Source: Myxococcus stipitatus DSM 14675 | Lineage (GTDB): Bacteria; Myxococcota; Myxococcia; Myxococcales; Myxococcaceae | DNA: 64,000 bases | Reading direction: 5' to 3' | NCBI RefSeq assembly: GCF_000331735.1 | Contig: NC_020126.1 | Span: forward strand, 10,047,501 to 10,111,500 | Shown here: piece by piece, positions 17,327 to 27,600 of the stretch | Layout: each line of letters begins with the position of its first letter | Position numbering within the stretch: the stretch's first letter is position 1 | The notes under the pieces: generated by a model | The model's input: the letters and a program-made list of their open reading frames with translations, nothing else | What the model was told of the DNA's origin: nothing | Database searches by the model: none | Program-made: the position numbers and the translations under genes

Positions 17327-18559
17327 CTACCAGAGTCCTTGTGCTTGGAGCAGCGCGCCCAGCTGCCCGGGCGTCGCGGTGCTGGCGGTGAACAGGCGCT
17401 CGGCGGCCTCGGGGGAGGGGTCCTCCCAGATGAGCACCCCGGAGCCCTCATCCCGCCGGCACCACACCAGGCTGTCGCGCACGTGCTGGGGGGAGGTGAA
17501 GGTGAGCAGGTCCAACAGGACGGGGCTCTGGCTGGTGAGGAAGCTCTGCCGCGCGCCCAGCGGCTCCAAAGTGGCCCGCACCAGCCGGGGGTGCAGTGAG
17601 TGCGCCACCTCGTCGGCGACGACCACCGCGCGAGCCCGGGACAGGTAGTGCTGGAGCGCGAGCACGCGCTTCTGTCCGTGGCCCAGCTGGCGCGCGGAGA
17701 CCCGCGTCCCATCCGAGCCCACGAAGTCCAGCTCCAGGCCCCCCAGCGTCTGCGACTCGTACTTCCCCTCGAGCGGCGCCTCCACGGGGACCAGGCTGGC
17801 CTCCGCGGCGCTGAAGCCCAACAGCCGCGCGGTGTCGCGCAGGAAGGGGATGGAGTCGGAGGGGACGACGTAGCGCGGGCCGCCCCACTGCGAGGCCGCC
17901 AGCCGCCGCAGCCCATCCAGCAGCGCCTCCGAGGCCAGCCCCGTGCCCGTGGCGAGCACGCCCTCCGCGCGCCGCGAGAGCCGCAGCTCCACCTGATACA
18001 GCTGCTCGAAGTACGCCAGCCCCTCGTCGAAGCGGCTCAGGCCGGCCAGCGCGGACACCTCGCGGGCCATGGCGAGCAGCGGCTCGACGGTGGCGGTGCC
18101 CTCGCCCGTCTTCTCCACCCAGGCGATACCTCCCGACATGAGCACCAGCCACAGGCGCCCCGCGACCTCCGGGGCGATGCGCTCCTGCACCACCAGCGAC
18201 GCATCATCCTGACGGGAGACGGTGACCTGGAGTCCCTCCCGCCGGATGACCAGCGGCCAGGCCATGTCGCGCGGCGCGACGACGATGTCCATGGAGAGCC
18301 CGGTGCCCGGCACGTTGCGCACCCGCACCGTGATGCGTCCCGTGTCCGCCGCCAGCGCGTACTCCAAATCCAACGGCTCCTCGGCCAGCGAGGTGAAGTC
18401 GGAGCTGGCCACCGCCGCGACCAGGTCCAACAGCAGCGTCTTCCCCGTGCCGTTGAAGCCGACGAGGACGTTGAAGGACGGGCTGAACGACAGCCGCGTC
18501 CCCGGCTTCACGGTGCGGAAGTGGTGAACCTGGAGCCATTGGAGCTTGAGCATCGCCAT
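17327..18559 (-). CDS. OLD/RecF-like AAA ATPase, stand-alone
   Basis: A 410-residue ATP-binding protein: Walker A VGFNGTGKT (residues 33-41), an ABC-like signature RQLGHGQKRVLAL, Walker B AVVVADEVAHSLHP. The H-loop position reads LTSQSPVLL, so the usual His is Gln. No TOPRIM or nuclease domain is present and no HNH or other effector gene adjoins it. Proteins like this occur in defence islands and in DNA repair. It lies 2.7 kb from the MoxR operon but is transcribed independently. Function not assigned. Confidence 0.75.
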   Translation of the reverse strand: MAMLKLQWLQVHHFRTVKPGTRLSFSPSFNVLVGFNGTGKTLLLDLVAAVASSDFTSLAEEPLDLEYALAADTGRITVRVRNVPGTGLSMDIVVAPRDMAWPLVIRREGLQVTVSRQDDASLVVQERIAPEVAGRLWLVLMSGGIAWVEKTGEGTATVEPLLAMAREVSALAGLSRFDEGLAYFEQLYQVELRLSRRAEGVLATGTGLASEALLDGLRRLAASQWGGPRYVVPSDSIPFLRDTARLLGFSAAEASLVPVEAPLEGKYESQTLGGLELDFVGSDGTRVSARQLGHGQKRVLALQHYLSRARAVVVADEVAHSLHPRLVRATLEPLGARQSFLTSQSPVLLDLLTFTSPQHVRDSLVWCRRDEGSGVLIWEDPSPEAAERLFTASTATPGQLGALLQAQGLW

Positions 18560-18699
18560 CAGCCTCCCCTCCTGGGTGCGCCAGGGTCAACCCCACTTGT
18601 GACATCTTCCGCCACAGAAAGTGAAGTCACACAAAACCCATTGTGAACACACGCAATAACAGCCAGGGTGCGATTGCAATCCCATCACGGAGGTTTCAC

Positions 18700-19710
18700 A
18701 TGCAACCGCACCGGGCCCCCGCCCCGTCGCAGGTGTATTCACTCGTCGTCCTCGCGCTCCTGGGCCTCGTCGCCTGGAGTCCCCTCGCCCAGGCCAAGGG
18801 CATCACGGGAATCATCGGCTTCGCGCACTTCGACTATCGCGACCCGCCCCCTGTGATTGAGCGGGTATGCAAGTACACGGCGAAATACTCGTGCTCGTGC
18901 AGGGTGGGCACCAACGTCTCCTTCAACATGATCAGCGGCTGCTCCAACGTGAGCGCGGCGGATGCGCTGGACCGAGCCCGCATCGCCTGCACCCAGCTCT
19001 GCATGAACGCGGAGCGGGACGGCGGCGGCTTCGGCGGCGGAGGCAACGTGCTCAGCCCCGTGCGGACGCCGGGCACGGGCGTGTCGCTCGAGGGCTCCGG
19101 CACCGTCCTGCCACAAGGCCGGGATGGATACGTGGGCTTCGTTCCCCGCACGGGTGAAGTCGTGGGCCCCCTGACGGAGAAGGAGAAGCTGGGGGAGTGG
19201 CTCGTCGAGCAGACCCAGGCGCCCTGGCTCTGGTTCGAGCCCGGCAACGAGGCCACGCCCTGGGAGGACCCGAAGGGTTCGGCGGCCTTCGTCCAAGCGT
19301 TCTGGAGCCAGGGAGGGGCGCCCCGGCCCCTGGGCCCCTGCGGCCACTCCGTCCAGCAGGCGTGCCCCCTCCAGGACGTGAAGCTGGGGGACAGCGTCCA
19401 GGCCTGCGCGAAGGATGAAGACGACGCGCGCCTCATCGCCGACTCGGCGTGCGCACCCCTCCGCTACAACGCCCTGAGACAGAAGCACCGGACGCTGGGC
19501 ATCGCGGGGGACTCCGAGAGCACCCAGGCGCCCTCCGCCACCATCGTGGCCGTGGCGCCCATGCAGTTCATCGGCCTGCTCCCCTCCAGCGTGGAGCCCA
19601 TCGGCCCCACGGAGGACTGGGGCAAGCTGGTGGACGAGCTCCTCGAGCGGACGCAGGGCACCACCGTGTGGCTCTCCGGCCCGCCCGCGTACTACAGCCC
19701 CAGGGAGTGA
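18700..19710 (+). CDS. Secreted Cys-rich hypothetical protein
   Basis: A 336-residue protein with a Sec signal peptide (LVVLALLGLVAWSPLAQAKG). The start at 18700 is preceded by a GGAGG 6 bases upstream, which beats the ATG at 18643. The mature protein has paired Cys motifs (YSCSCR, ACTQLC, PCGHSVQQACP, ACAKDEDD), a Gly-rich stretch (GGGFGGGGN), and two similar segments: EKLGEWLVEQTQAPWLWFEP near residue 185 and KLVDELLERTQGTTVWLSGP near the C terminus. This suggests an internal duplication. I do not recognise the family. Confidence 0.7.
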   Translation: MQPHRAPAPSQVYSLVVLALLGLVAWSPLAQAKGITGIIGFAHFDYRDPPPVIERVCKYTAKYSCSCRVGTNVSFNMISGCSNVSAADALDRARIACTQLCMNAERDGGGFGGGGNVLSPVRTPGTGVSLEGSGTVLPQGRDGYVGFVPRTGEVVGPLTEKEKLGEWLVEQTQAPWLWFEPGNEATPWEDPKGSAAFVQAFWSQGGAPRPLGPCGHSVQQACPLQDVKLGDSVQACAKDEDDARLIADSACAPLRYNALRQKHRTLGIAGDSESTQAPSATIVAVAPMQFIGLLPSSVEPIGPTEDWGKLVDELLERTQGTTVWLSGPPAYYSPRE

Positions 19711-19735
19711 GCGGAACCCCGCCTCACGACTCAAC

Positions 19736-19766
19736 CCAGGATGGCCGACATAAACGGTCATCCTGG
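19736..19766 (+). terminator. Hairpin between the secreted protein and the cytochrome gene
   Basis: CCAGGATG at 19736 pairs perfectly with CATCCTGG ending at 19766, with an inner CCG/CGG. It lies 26 bases after a stop codon and 55 bases before the next ATG. It could be a terminator or a 5' leader hairpin of the cytochrome gene; no U-tract follows. Confidence 0.45.
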
Positions 19767-19820
19767 TGAGCCACGCTTGTCACGACAGGGCGCGACGGGC
19801 AGCATCGAGGCACTCCCGAC

Positions 19821-21857
19821 ATGCGCCCCGTCCGCCCTGCCCTGCTCGCCCTGGTCTTCTTCGCACTGCTTGGCACGGCCGCGGGAGTCACCCTCGCGCT
19901 GCGCGGAAGGGGCGACGAGCCCCCACCGCCCGTGGCCTCCGCTCCGACGCCCAAGGCCCCGCCGACGCTCGCGAAGGAGAACGTCTCATCGCTCCGCGCC
20001 GCGCAGGTCGGCGCCAAGGCGTGCGGCGAGTGCCACGAGGACCAGCACGCGGGCTGGAGCAAGGACTGGCACGCGCGCGCCCTGTCTCCCGCGACGTCCG
20101 CGTTCGTGGTGGGCGACTACACCCCTGGGACGCACTTCAAGGGGGACTCCAGCGAGGCGTGGATGCGCCGCGAGGGAGACGACCACTTCATGCGCACCAA
20201 GGGCGCGGACGGGCAGCTCTCGGAGTTCCCCGTGCGGTGGGTGGTGGGCGGCAAGCGGATGCAGGACCCCGTCACCGTGCTGTCGGATGGCCGCTGGCAG
20301 GTGCTGCCCGTCTACTTCCACGTCACCGGCCAGGGTGAGTGGGTGGACTACTCGGAGACGAAGCAGGGCGCGCTCACGCCGGAGCACCCCTTCTTCTGGG
20401 CCAACTTCCGCCGCAGCGCCCAGCACGCGTGCCTGGACTGTCACGTCACCGGGCTGGACGCACGCTATGACCGCGCCACGCGCACGTGGTCCACGCGCTT
20501 CACCGACGCGGGCGTCGGGTGCGAGAGCTGCCACGGCCCCGGCGCGAAGCACGCGGACACGCAGGCCCCCCAGGACATCATCCAGCCGGCGAAGCTGTCC
20601 GCGGAGCTGGGCTTCGCGGTGTGCGCGCAGTGCCACGGCCCGCGCCGCCCCCTCTTCCCCATCCTGGACGGCGCGCACCGCTTCCAGCCCGGCCAGCGCT
20701 ACGAGGACTTCTACCAGCCCATCGTCCTCTTCGTCGGCACCGAGCGCTCCGGCGACTACTTCACCGACGGACGCCCCAGCACCTCCAGCTTCGAGTACCA
20801 GGCCCTCATCCAGTCCCGCTGCCACACGCAGGGCGGCGCCACCTGCCTCACCTGCCACACCGCGCCGCACGACCCGCAGGCGCCCAACGAGCTGCACCTC
20901 CCCGACAAGCCCTCCGCCACCGTCTCCGCGGGCTCCGCCACGTGCCAGCAGTGCCACGCGGACCTCTTCGCCGCGGGCTCGCGCCACACGCGGCACCGCG
21001 CGCGCGAGGCGCAGGACTGCGTGGCCTGCCACCTGCCGCCCGTCGTCTCCGGCGTGCTGGACAAGTTCGCGGACCACGCGATGGACGTGCCCGCGCCCCA
21101 GAACACCTCGCGCCACGGCATCCCCAACGCCTGCAACGCCTGTCACACGAAAGAGACGCCGGAGGCCATGACGAAGGCCCTGGCGAAGGGGTGGCCCAAG
21201 GCCGCGAAGCGGCAGGAGCGGCGTCTGCGATTGGCGGATGCCTTCGACGAGAAGACGGCGAGCACCGCCCGCCCCGCGCTGGAGGCCGTGCTCGCGGACA
21301 CGCACGAGGTGCCGTCGTTGAGGGGCGCCGCGGCCAGGCTGCTCGCCCAGCGCCACAAGGCCGAGGCGGTGGCGGCCCTGCACACCGCGCTGAAGGGGAC
21401 GCGGGACAGCCGGCTGCGCCTGGACCTCATCGAGTCGTTGGGCCTCGCGGGCGGTGGCAAGGACGCGAGCGAGGATCTGGCGGCGCTGCTCCAGGATGGC
21501 TCCACGTGGGTGCGTCAGGCCTCCGCGCTGACGCTCGCGAGCGTGGGGGATGCGCGAGGTGTCTCGGCCCTGGAGCAGCTCGCCTCGCGGCCGGAGACGT
21601 CTTCGTTGGTCCAGCCGCACATCCTGCTCGCGCAGCTGGCGGTGCGGCGCAAGGACCTGGCCACCGCGGCGCGGGAGTACGAGCGCGCGCTGGACCTGCA
21701 GCCCTACAACGTCGACGCCCTCATCCGACTGGCCGACATCTACGTCGTCCAGGGGAACGTGAAGCAGGGCCAGGAGCGACTGTCGGAAGCGCTGCGCTTC
21801 GACCCACAGAGCCGCGCGGCCCGCCAGCGTCTGTCCATGCTCAAACAGGGCCGCTGA
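19821..21857 (+). CDS. Octahaem c-type cytochrome with HEAT/TPR C-terminus
   Basis: A 678-residue protein with an N-terminal membrane anchor or signal (LLALVFFALLGTAAGVTLAL). I count eight haem-binding CxxCH motifs: CGECH, CLDCH, CESCH, CAQCH, CLTCH, CQQCH, CVACH and CNACH. After the haem domain come HEAT-like repeats (about residues 460-590) and TPR-like repeats (about 590-678, YERALDLQPYNVDALIRLADIY). Such cytochromes act in the periplasm in electron transfer or as nitrite/hydroxylamine-type reductases; the repeats suggest a docking role. No maturation genes adjoin it. The reaction is unknown. Confidence 0.85.
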   Translation: MRPVRPALLALVFFALLGTAAGVTLALRGRGDEPPPPVASAPTPKAPPTLAKENVSSLRAAQVGAKACGECHEDQHAGWSKDWHARALSPATSAFVVGDYTPGTHFKGDSSEAWMRREGDDHFMRTKGADGQLSEFPVRWVVGGKRMQDPVTVLSDGRWQVLPVYFHVTGQGEWVDYSETKQGALTPEHPFFWANFRRSAQHACLDCHVTGLDARYDRATRTWSTRFTDAGVGCESCHGPGAKHADTQAPQDIIQPAKLSAELGFAVCAQCHGPRRPLFPILDGAHRFQPGQRYEDFYQPIVLFVGTERSGDYFTDGRPSTSSFEYQALIQSRCHTQGGATCLTCHTAPHDPQAPNELHLPDKPSATVSAGSATCQQCHADLFAAGSRHTRHRAREAQDCVACHLPPVVSGVLDKFADHAMDVPAPQNTSRHGIPNACNACHTKETPEAMTKALAKGWPKAAKRQERRLRLADAFDEKTASTARPALEAVLADTHEVPSLRGAAARLLAQRHKAEAVAALHTALKGTRDSRLRLDLIESLGLAGGGKDASEDLAALLQDGSTWVRQASALTLASVGDARGVSALEQLASRPETSSLVQPHILLAQLAVRRKDLATAAREYERALDLQPYNVDALIRLADIYVVQGNVKQGQERLSEALRFDPQSRAARQRLSMLKQGR

Positions 21858-21979
21858 ACACCCTCCTCGGACTCCATCCACTGTTGAGCAGGCAAGCGCC
21901 GCGTCTGTCCAACAGGCGCGCCCCGGCCCCAGGGTACGTAGCCGGTATCGGGTGACTCCCCTACCTCAGGGCACCCGTT

Positions 21980-23551
21980 ATGAACGCCCTGCTGCTCGCC
22001 CTCCTGCTCTCGCACCTCGGCCCACGGCCGGAGGTGTTGCTCGGCGCGACGCCCGCGGCTCGAGCCCGCGGCAAGCCCACCGTGCGCAAGGTGAAGGCCA
22101 CCCAGGCCCCACCCGACACGCCGCCTGACGCCCGCGCGAAGCCGCCCCAGGGACTGCCTCCGGAGGGCGCCGAGGACCAGGCCCCGTCCGGGCCTCCCAC
22201 GCCCGAGGTCTCCGACCCGCTGCTCACGCCCGTGCCTCCCGCGCCCATCCAGATGCGCTCCTGGGATGAGGCCCTGGAGCTGGTGCGCCAGCGCTCCACG
22301 GACCTGAGCACGGCGCAGGCGCAGGTGGAGTCCGCGGGAGGACAGGCGCGCGTCGCGCTGGCGGGCCTGCTGCCCAGCCTCAACGGCACCGTGCTCACGC
22401 AGCTGAACATCCTGGACACCGACAACACGTCGCTCTTCTTCGGAGGAGGCAGCGGAGGAGGTGGAGGCCTCGGCGGCGGGACGACGGGCTTCCAGACCTC
22501 GGACCCGCCCGTGACGGGGGGGAGCGACACCCAGACGCCCACCAAGCCGCCCGTGGCGGGACTGCTCACGGCCTCGGTGGCGCTCTTCAACTACCAGGCC
22601 ATCACCACGCTGCGCACCGCGCGCGAGGGCCAGCGCACCGCGACGTTGTCCCTGGCGGAGACGCGCCGGCAGCTGAGCCTCGCGCTCGCCCGGGCCCTGG
22701 TCTCCGTCGCCGCGCAGGAGCGGCTGGCCGAGGTCAACCGCGTCAACCTGCGCTCGGCGCTGGAGCGGCTCGCCCTCGCGCAGCGGCGGCTGGAGCTGGG
22801 CGCGGGCACGCGGCTGGACGTGGTGCGCGTGCAGCAGGACGCGGAGACGGCGCGCGCGCTGGTCGTCGTGGGAGACGAGGACCTGCGCAAGGCACGCGAG
22901 GCCCTGGGGTTGGCGCTGGGCACGCCCGAGGCGGTGGGGCTCGCGCCTGGGGTGCGCGTGGAGTCGCTGATGCAGCGGGCACAGAAGGACTGCCGCACGC
23001 TGGAGAACCTGGAAGGGCGCTCCGACCTGGCCGCGGCGCGCTCGCGCATCACCGTGGCCGAGCGACAGATTTCGTCGGTGAAGGCGCAGTACGTGCCTTC
23101 GCTCTCGCTGAGCAGCACCACCGTGGCCCTCACGGTGAAGGAGGACGCGGTGAACGTGCCCTTCTGGAACATCGGCGCCACGCTGAGCCTGCCCTTCTGG
23201 GATGGCGGCGTGCGCGAGGGCCTGCTCCGGCAGTCGCGCGCGCAGGCGACCTCGGCGCGGCAGCAGTCGCTGGCGCTGGAGCGCTCGGTCACCATCGAGG
23301 TGGCGCAGGCGCGGCGCGGGGTGAAGGTGGCGCAGGACTCGCGCGACATCTCCTCGCGCGAGCAGAAGCTGGCCGAGGAGAACGACCGGCTGACCCGGCG
23401 CAGCTTCGAGGTGGGCACGGGCACCAGCCTGGAGCTCATCCAGACCGCGGCGGCGCTGCGGCAAGCGGAGCTGGCGTTGGTGGTGCGGGAGTTTCAGCTC
23501 GAGCGAGCCAAGGTCGAGGCATTCCTGGCGGAGGCGGCATGCGACTGGTGA
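21980..23551 (+). CDS. TolC-family outer membrane efflux protein
   Basis: A 523-residue outer membrane channel subunit with a signal peptide, a Pro-rich periplasmic linker (about residues 30-90), and two OEP coiled-coil repeats (SWDEALELVRQRSTDLSTAQAQVESAGG; SDLAAARSRITVAERQIS). An unusual Gly-rich/Pro insertion (GGGSGGGGGLGGGTTGF followed by TPTKPP, about residues 153-193) lies in the first repeat, probably a surface loop. It is the first gene of the RND operon and its stop overlaps the MFP start by 13 bases. Confidence 0.9.
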   Translation: MNALLLALLLSHLGPRPEVLLGATPAARARGKPTVRKVKATQAPPDTPPDARAKPPQGLPPEGAEDQAPSGPPTPEVSDPLLTPVPPAPIQMRSWDEALELVRQRSTDLSTAQAQVESAGGQARVALAGLLPSLNGTVLTQLNILDTDNTSLFFGGGSGGGGGLGGGTTGFQTSDPPVTGGSDTQTPTKPPVAGLLTASVALFNYQAITTLRTAREGQRTATLSLAETRRQLSLALARALVSVAAQERLAEVNRVNLRSALERLALAQRRLELGAGTRLDVVRVQQDAETARALVVVGDEDLRKAREALGLALGTPEAVGLAPGVRVESLMQRAQKDCRTLENLEGRSDLAAARSRITVAERQISSVKAQYVPSLSLSSTTVALTVKEDAVNVPFWNIGATLSLPFWDGGVREGLLRQSRAQATSARQQSLALERSVTIEVAQARRGVKVAQDSRDISSREQKLAEENDRLTRRSFEVGTGTSLELIQTAAALRQAELALVVREFQLERAKVEAFLAEAACDW

Positions 23552-24678
23552 GGACGGTGGGCGCCGTGTGTGCGGCGGCCCTGGCGTGGATGAGCTGCAA
23601 GAGCCAGGAAGGCCCTCAAGGAGGCGCGGCCGGCGCGGGCATGGCGATGCCCGTGGAGGTCATCTCCCTGTCACCGGGCGAGGTGCGCGACGCGGCCGAC
23701 TACGTGGGCACGCTCATCTCCCGCACCAGCATCATCGTGTATCCGCAGGTGGCCGGTTACATCCAATCGATTCCCGTGAAGCCGGGCACGTGGGTGAAGG
23801 ACCAGGAGGTCCTGCTCGTCGTGGACCCGCGCCGCGAGCAGGCGGGACTGCGCGCCACCCAGGCCCAGCGGGCCTCCGCGCTCGCGCAGCGCGAGTTCGC
23901 CCGGCGCACCCAGGAGCGCAGCGCGCAGCTCCTCAAGGAAGGCCTCCAGAGCCGCCAGGACTACGAGCAGGCCGTGGCACAGGCGCGGCAGGCGGAGGCG
24001 AGCGCGCGAGCGATTGAAGCGCAAATCCAATCGCAGCGCGTGCAGCTGGGCTTCTACGAGGTGAGCGCGCCCTTCGCCGGGATGGTGGGCGACTTCCCGG
24101 TGAAGGTGGGCGACTACGTGACGCCGCAGACGGAGCTCACCACGCTGGACCAGAGCCGCATGCTGGAGGTCGCCGTGCAGGTGCCGGTGGACCGGGCGCG
24201 CGCCATCCAGATTGGCAAGACACCGGTGGAGCTGCTCGACGAGAAGGACAAGGTCGTGGTGGCCGCGCCCGTCTTCTTCGTCGCCCCCACGCCCAGCGCC
24301 ACGACGCAGCTGGTGGAGGTGCGGGCCGCCTTCGAGAACAAGGAGGGGCTGCGCGCCGGGGAGATGGTGCGCACGCGGGTGGTGTACGAAGTGCGGGAAG
24401 CGCTCACCGTGCCCACCGTCGCGGTGACTCAAATCAGCGGCCAGTCCTTCGTGTACGAGGTCGCCACCGTGGATGGCGGCACCGTGGCCCGCCGCGCGCC
24501 GCTGTCCGTGGGCGAGGTGACGGGCAACGACTACGAGGTGACGGGCGGCGCCGACGCGGGCGTCCAGGTGGTGGTGAGCGGACTGCAGCTGCTGCGCGAT
24601 GGCCAGCCCATCAAGCCCACGCCCGCCAGGCCCGCGCAGGGCCAGGGCGTGGGCGGCGCCTCCGACGCGGGCCAGTGA
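23539..24678 (+). CDS. RND efflux periplasmic adaptor (membrane fusion protein)
   Basis: A 379-residue AcrA/MexA-like adaptor. The N-terminal lipoprotein-like signal ends at LAWMSCKS, so it may be lipid-anchored. The barrel-sandwich/lipoyl half-motifs (VVYPQVAGYIQSIPVKPGTWVKDQEVLLVVDPR and VSAPFAGMVGDFPVKVGDYV regions) flank a hairpin (QSRQDYEQAVAQARQAEASARAIEAQI region). Beta-barrel and membrane-proximal domains follow. It connects the inner membrane pump to the TolC channel. Overlaps the upstream gene and lies 10 bases from the pump gene. Confidence 0.92.
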   Translation: MRLVRTVGAVCAAALAWMSCKSQEGPQGGAAGAGMAMPVEVISLSPGEVRDAADYVGTLISRTSIIVYPQVAGYIQSIPVKPGTWVKDQEVLLVVDPRREQAGLRATQAQRASALAQREFARRTQERSAQLLKEGLQSRQDYEQAVAQARQAEASARAIEAQIQSQRVQLGFYEVSAPFAGMVGDFPVKVGDYVTPQTELTTLDQSRMLEVAVQVPVDRARAIQIGKTPVELLDEKDKVVVAAPVFFVAPTPSATTQLVEVRAAFENKEGLRAGEMVRTRVVYEVREALTVPTVAVTQISGQSFVYEVATVDGGTVARRAPLSVGEVTGNDYEVTGGADAGVQVVVSGLQLLRDGQPIKPTPARPAQGQGVGGASDAGQ

Positions 24679-24687
24679 GGGGACGGC

Positions 24688-27600
24688 ATGTTCACGGACT
24701 TCTTCATCCGAAGGCTCATCTTCGCCAGCGTGCTGTCCATCATCATCACGCTGGCGGGGGCCATCAGCATCCCCGCGCTCCCCATCGAGCAGTACCCGGA
24801 CCTGTCGCTGCCCGAGGTGCAGGTGACGGCCACGTACATCGGAGCGTCGGCGGAGACGGTGGAGAGCGCCGTCACGACGGTGCTGGAGCGACAGCTCAAC
24901 GGCGTGCAGGGGATGCGCTACATCTCCTCCTCCAGCAGCAACACGGGCGTGAGCACCATCACCGTCACCTTCGACCAGGGGCGGGACCTGGACATCGCCG
25001 CGGTGGACGTGCAGAACCGCGTGGCCACCGCGTCCGCGCAGCTGCCCGCCGCGGTCAACGCGCTGGGCATCACCATCACCAAGGCCCAGACGCAGCTGCT
25101 CATGGCCTTCGGCCTCTTCTCCCAGGGCGGCCACTACGACACGGAGTTCCTGAGCAACTACGCGGACGTCTACATCCGCGACGCGCTCCTGCGCGTGAAG
25201 GGCGTGGGCAACGTCACCATCTTCGGTGAGCGGCGCTTCGCGATGCGCCTGTGGCTGGACCCCTCCGAGCTGGCGCGGCGCAAGCTGACGGCGTCGGACG
25301 TGGTGGGCGCGCTCCAGGCGCAGAACGTCCAGGTGGGCGCCGGCCAGGTGGGCCAGGAGCCCGCGCCGAAGGGACAGAACTACCTGTTCACGCTGCGGGT
25401 GCAGAGCCAGCTCGTCACGGCGGAGCAGTTCGGGGCCATCGTCGTGCAGCGGGGGCAGGACGGCTCGCTGGTGCGCATCCGGGACGTGGGCAAGGTGGAG
25501 CTGGGCGCGGAGAACTACGCGCAGCTGTTGCGCTTCAACGGCACGGAGGCGGTGGGCCTGGGCATCTTCCAGCTCCCGGGCTCCAACGCGCTGGAGGTGC
25601 GCAACGGCGTCATCAAGGAGCTGGACCGGCTCCAGAAGAGCTTCCCGCCGGGCGTGAAGTACCAGGACGCCTTCGACACCACCGTGGCCGTGCGCTCCTC
25701 CATCGAGGAGGTGCTGCGCACCCTGGTCGAGGCCGTCATCCTCGTCGTGCTGGTCATCTTCGTCTTCCTGCACGGCTGGAGAAGCGTGCTGGTGGTCGCC
25801 ACCACGCTGCCGGTGTCACTGATTGGCACCTTCCTCTTCGTCAGCGCGTTCGGCTTCTCGCTCAACACCCTCACGCTCTTCGGCCTCACGCTGGCCACGG
25901 GCCTGGTGGTGGACGACGCCATCGTCGTCATCGAGAACGTGGAGCGCACCATGGAAGAGGGCTTCGCGCCCCGCGAGGCCACGCAGCGAGGCATGCGCCA
26001 GGTGGCCGGCGCCGTGGTGGCCATCGCCCTGGTGCTCTCCGCGGTGTTCGTCCCCGTGTCCTTCTTCCCCGGCACCACCGGCGCCATCTACCGCCAGTTC
26101 GCGCTCACCCTCGCCTTCTCCATCAGCCTCTCCGCGCTCGTCGCGCTGACGCTGTCCCCCGCCCTGTGCGCGCGGCTCTTGCGTCCGCACGAGGGTCAGA
26201 AGTGGAAGGTGTTCCGTCAGTTCGACCGGGGCATGGACCGCTTCCGCGACGCCTACGGCCGGCTCTTGCGGCGGCTCATCGGTCCGCTGAAGTGGCCGGT
26301 GGTGATGGTCTTCGGCCTGTGCCTGCTCGCCACCGTCTGGGTGTACCGGGCCACGCCCTCCGGCTTCATCCCGGACGAGGACCAGGGCTACATCATCGTC
26401 GCGGTGCAGGGCCCGGAGGGCACGTCGCTGGACTACACGCGCCGGGTGCTGCTCCAGACGGAGGAGGTGCTGCGCAAGCAGGAGGAGGTGACGGACATCT
26501 TCACCGTCGGCGGCTTCTCGCTCCTGGGCACCGGCGCCAACTACGGCGTGCTCTTCGCCAACCTGCGCCCGTGGAGCGAGCGCAAGGGCACCGAGCACAG
26601 CGTGGCGGGCATCATCGAGCGGCTGCGAGGCCCGCTGCTCGCCATCGGCGGCGCGCGCGTGCTGCCCTTCCAGCCGCCCGCCATCCGCGGCGTGGGCAGC
26701 GTGGGCGGCTTCGAGTTCGTGCTCGAGGACCAGCAGGGCACGCGCACCCTCGCGCAGATTGCCCAGACGACCGAGGCGCTGGTGGGCAAGGCCAACCAGA
26801 ACCCCCAGCTGCGCGGTGTCTTTTCGTCCTTCACCGCCAACACGCCGCTGCTCGACGTGGAGGTGGACCGGGAGAAGGCGCTGTCCCTGGGCGTGCCCAT
26901 GGAGTCGCTGTTCGCGACGCTCCAGGTCTACCTGGGCAGCCAATATGTTAACGACTTCACATTCGCCAACCGCGTGTATCGGGTGTTCGTCCAGGCGGCC
27001 ATGCCCTTCCGCAGCCAGCCCAAGGACGTCGGCGCGCTCTATGTGCGCACCTCCGGCGGCGACATGGTCCCCATGGAGTCCCTGGTCCGGGTGGTCCCCG
27101 TCACCAGCGCGCAGAACATCTCTCACTACAATCTGTATCGTTCCGCCGAGGTGAACGGACAGGCGGCGCCCGGCGTCAGCAGCGGGCAGGCGCTGGAGGC
27201 GATGGCGGCGGCGGCGCGGGAGGTGTTGCCGGAGGGCTACACCTACGAGTGGACGGGCCTGTCGCTGGAGCAGCAGGAGGCGGGCGGCAAGGTGCTGCTC
27301 ATCTTCGCCTTGGGAATCATCTTCGTGTTCCTGGTGCTCTCCGCGCAGTATGAGAGCTTCGCGCTGCCCTTCGTCATCTTGCTGGGCGTGCCGGTGGCCA
27401 TGCTGGGGGCGCTCGGGTTCCAGAACCTGCGCGGGCTGCAGAATGACGTCTTCTGCCAGGTGGGGCTGGTGATGCTCGTGGGCCTCTCCAGCAAGAACGC
27501 CATCCTCATCGTGGAGTTCGCGGAGCAACTGCGTCACGAGGGTTACAGCGTGATGGAAAGCGCCGTCGAGGCAGCCCGCACGCGCCTGCGTCCCATCCTG

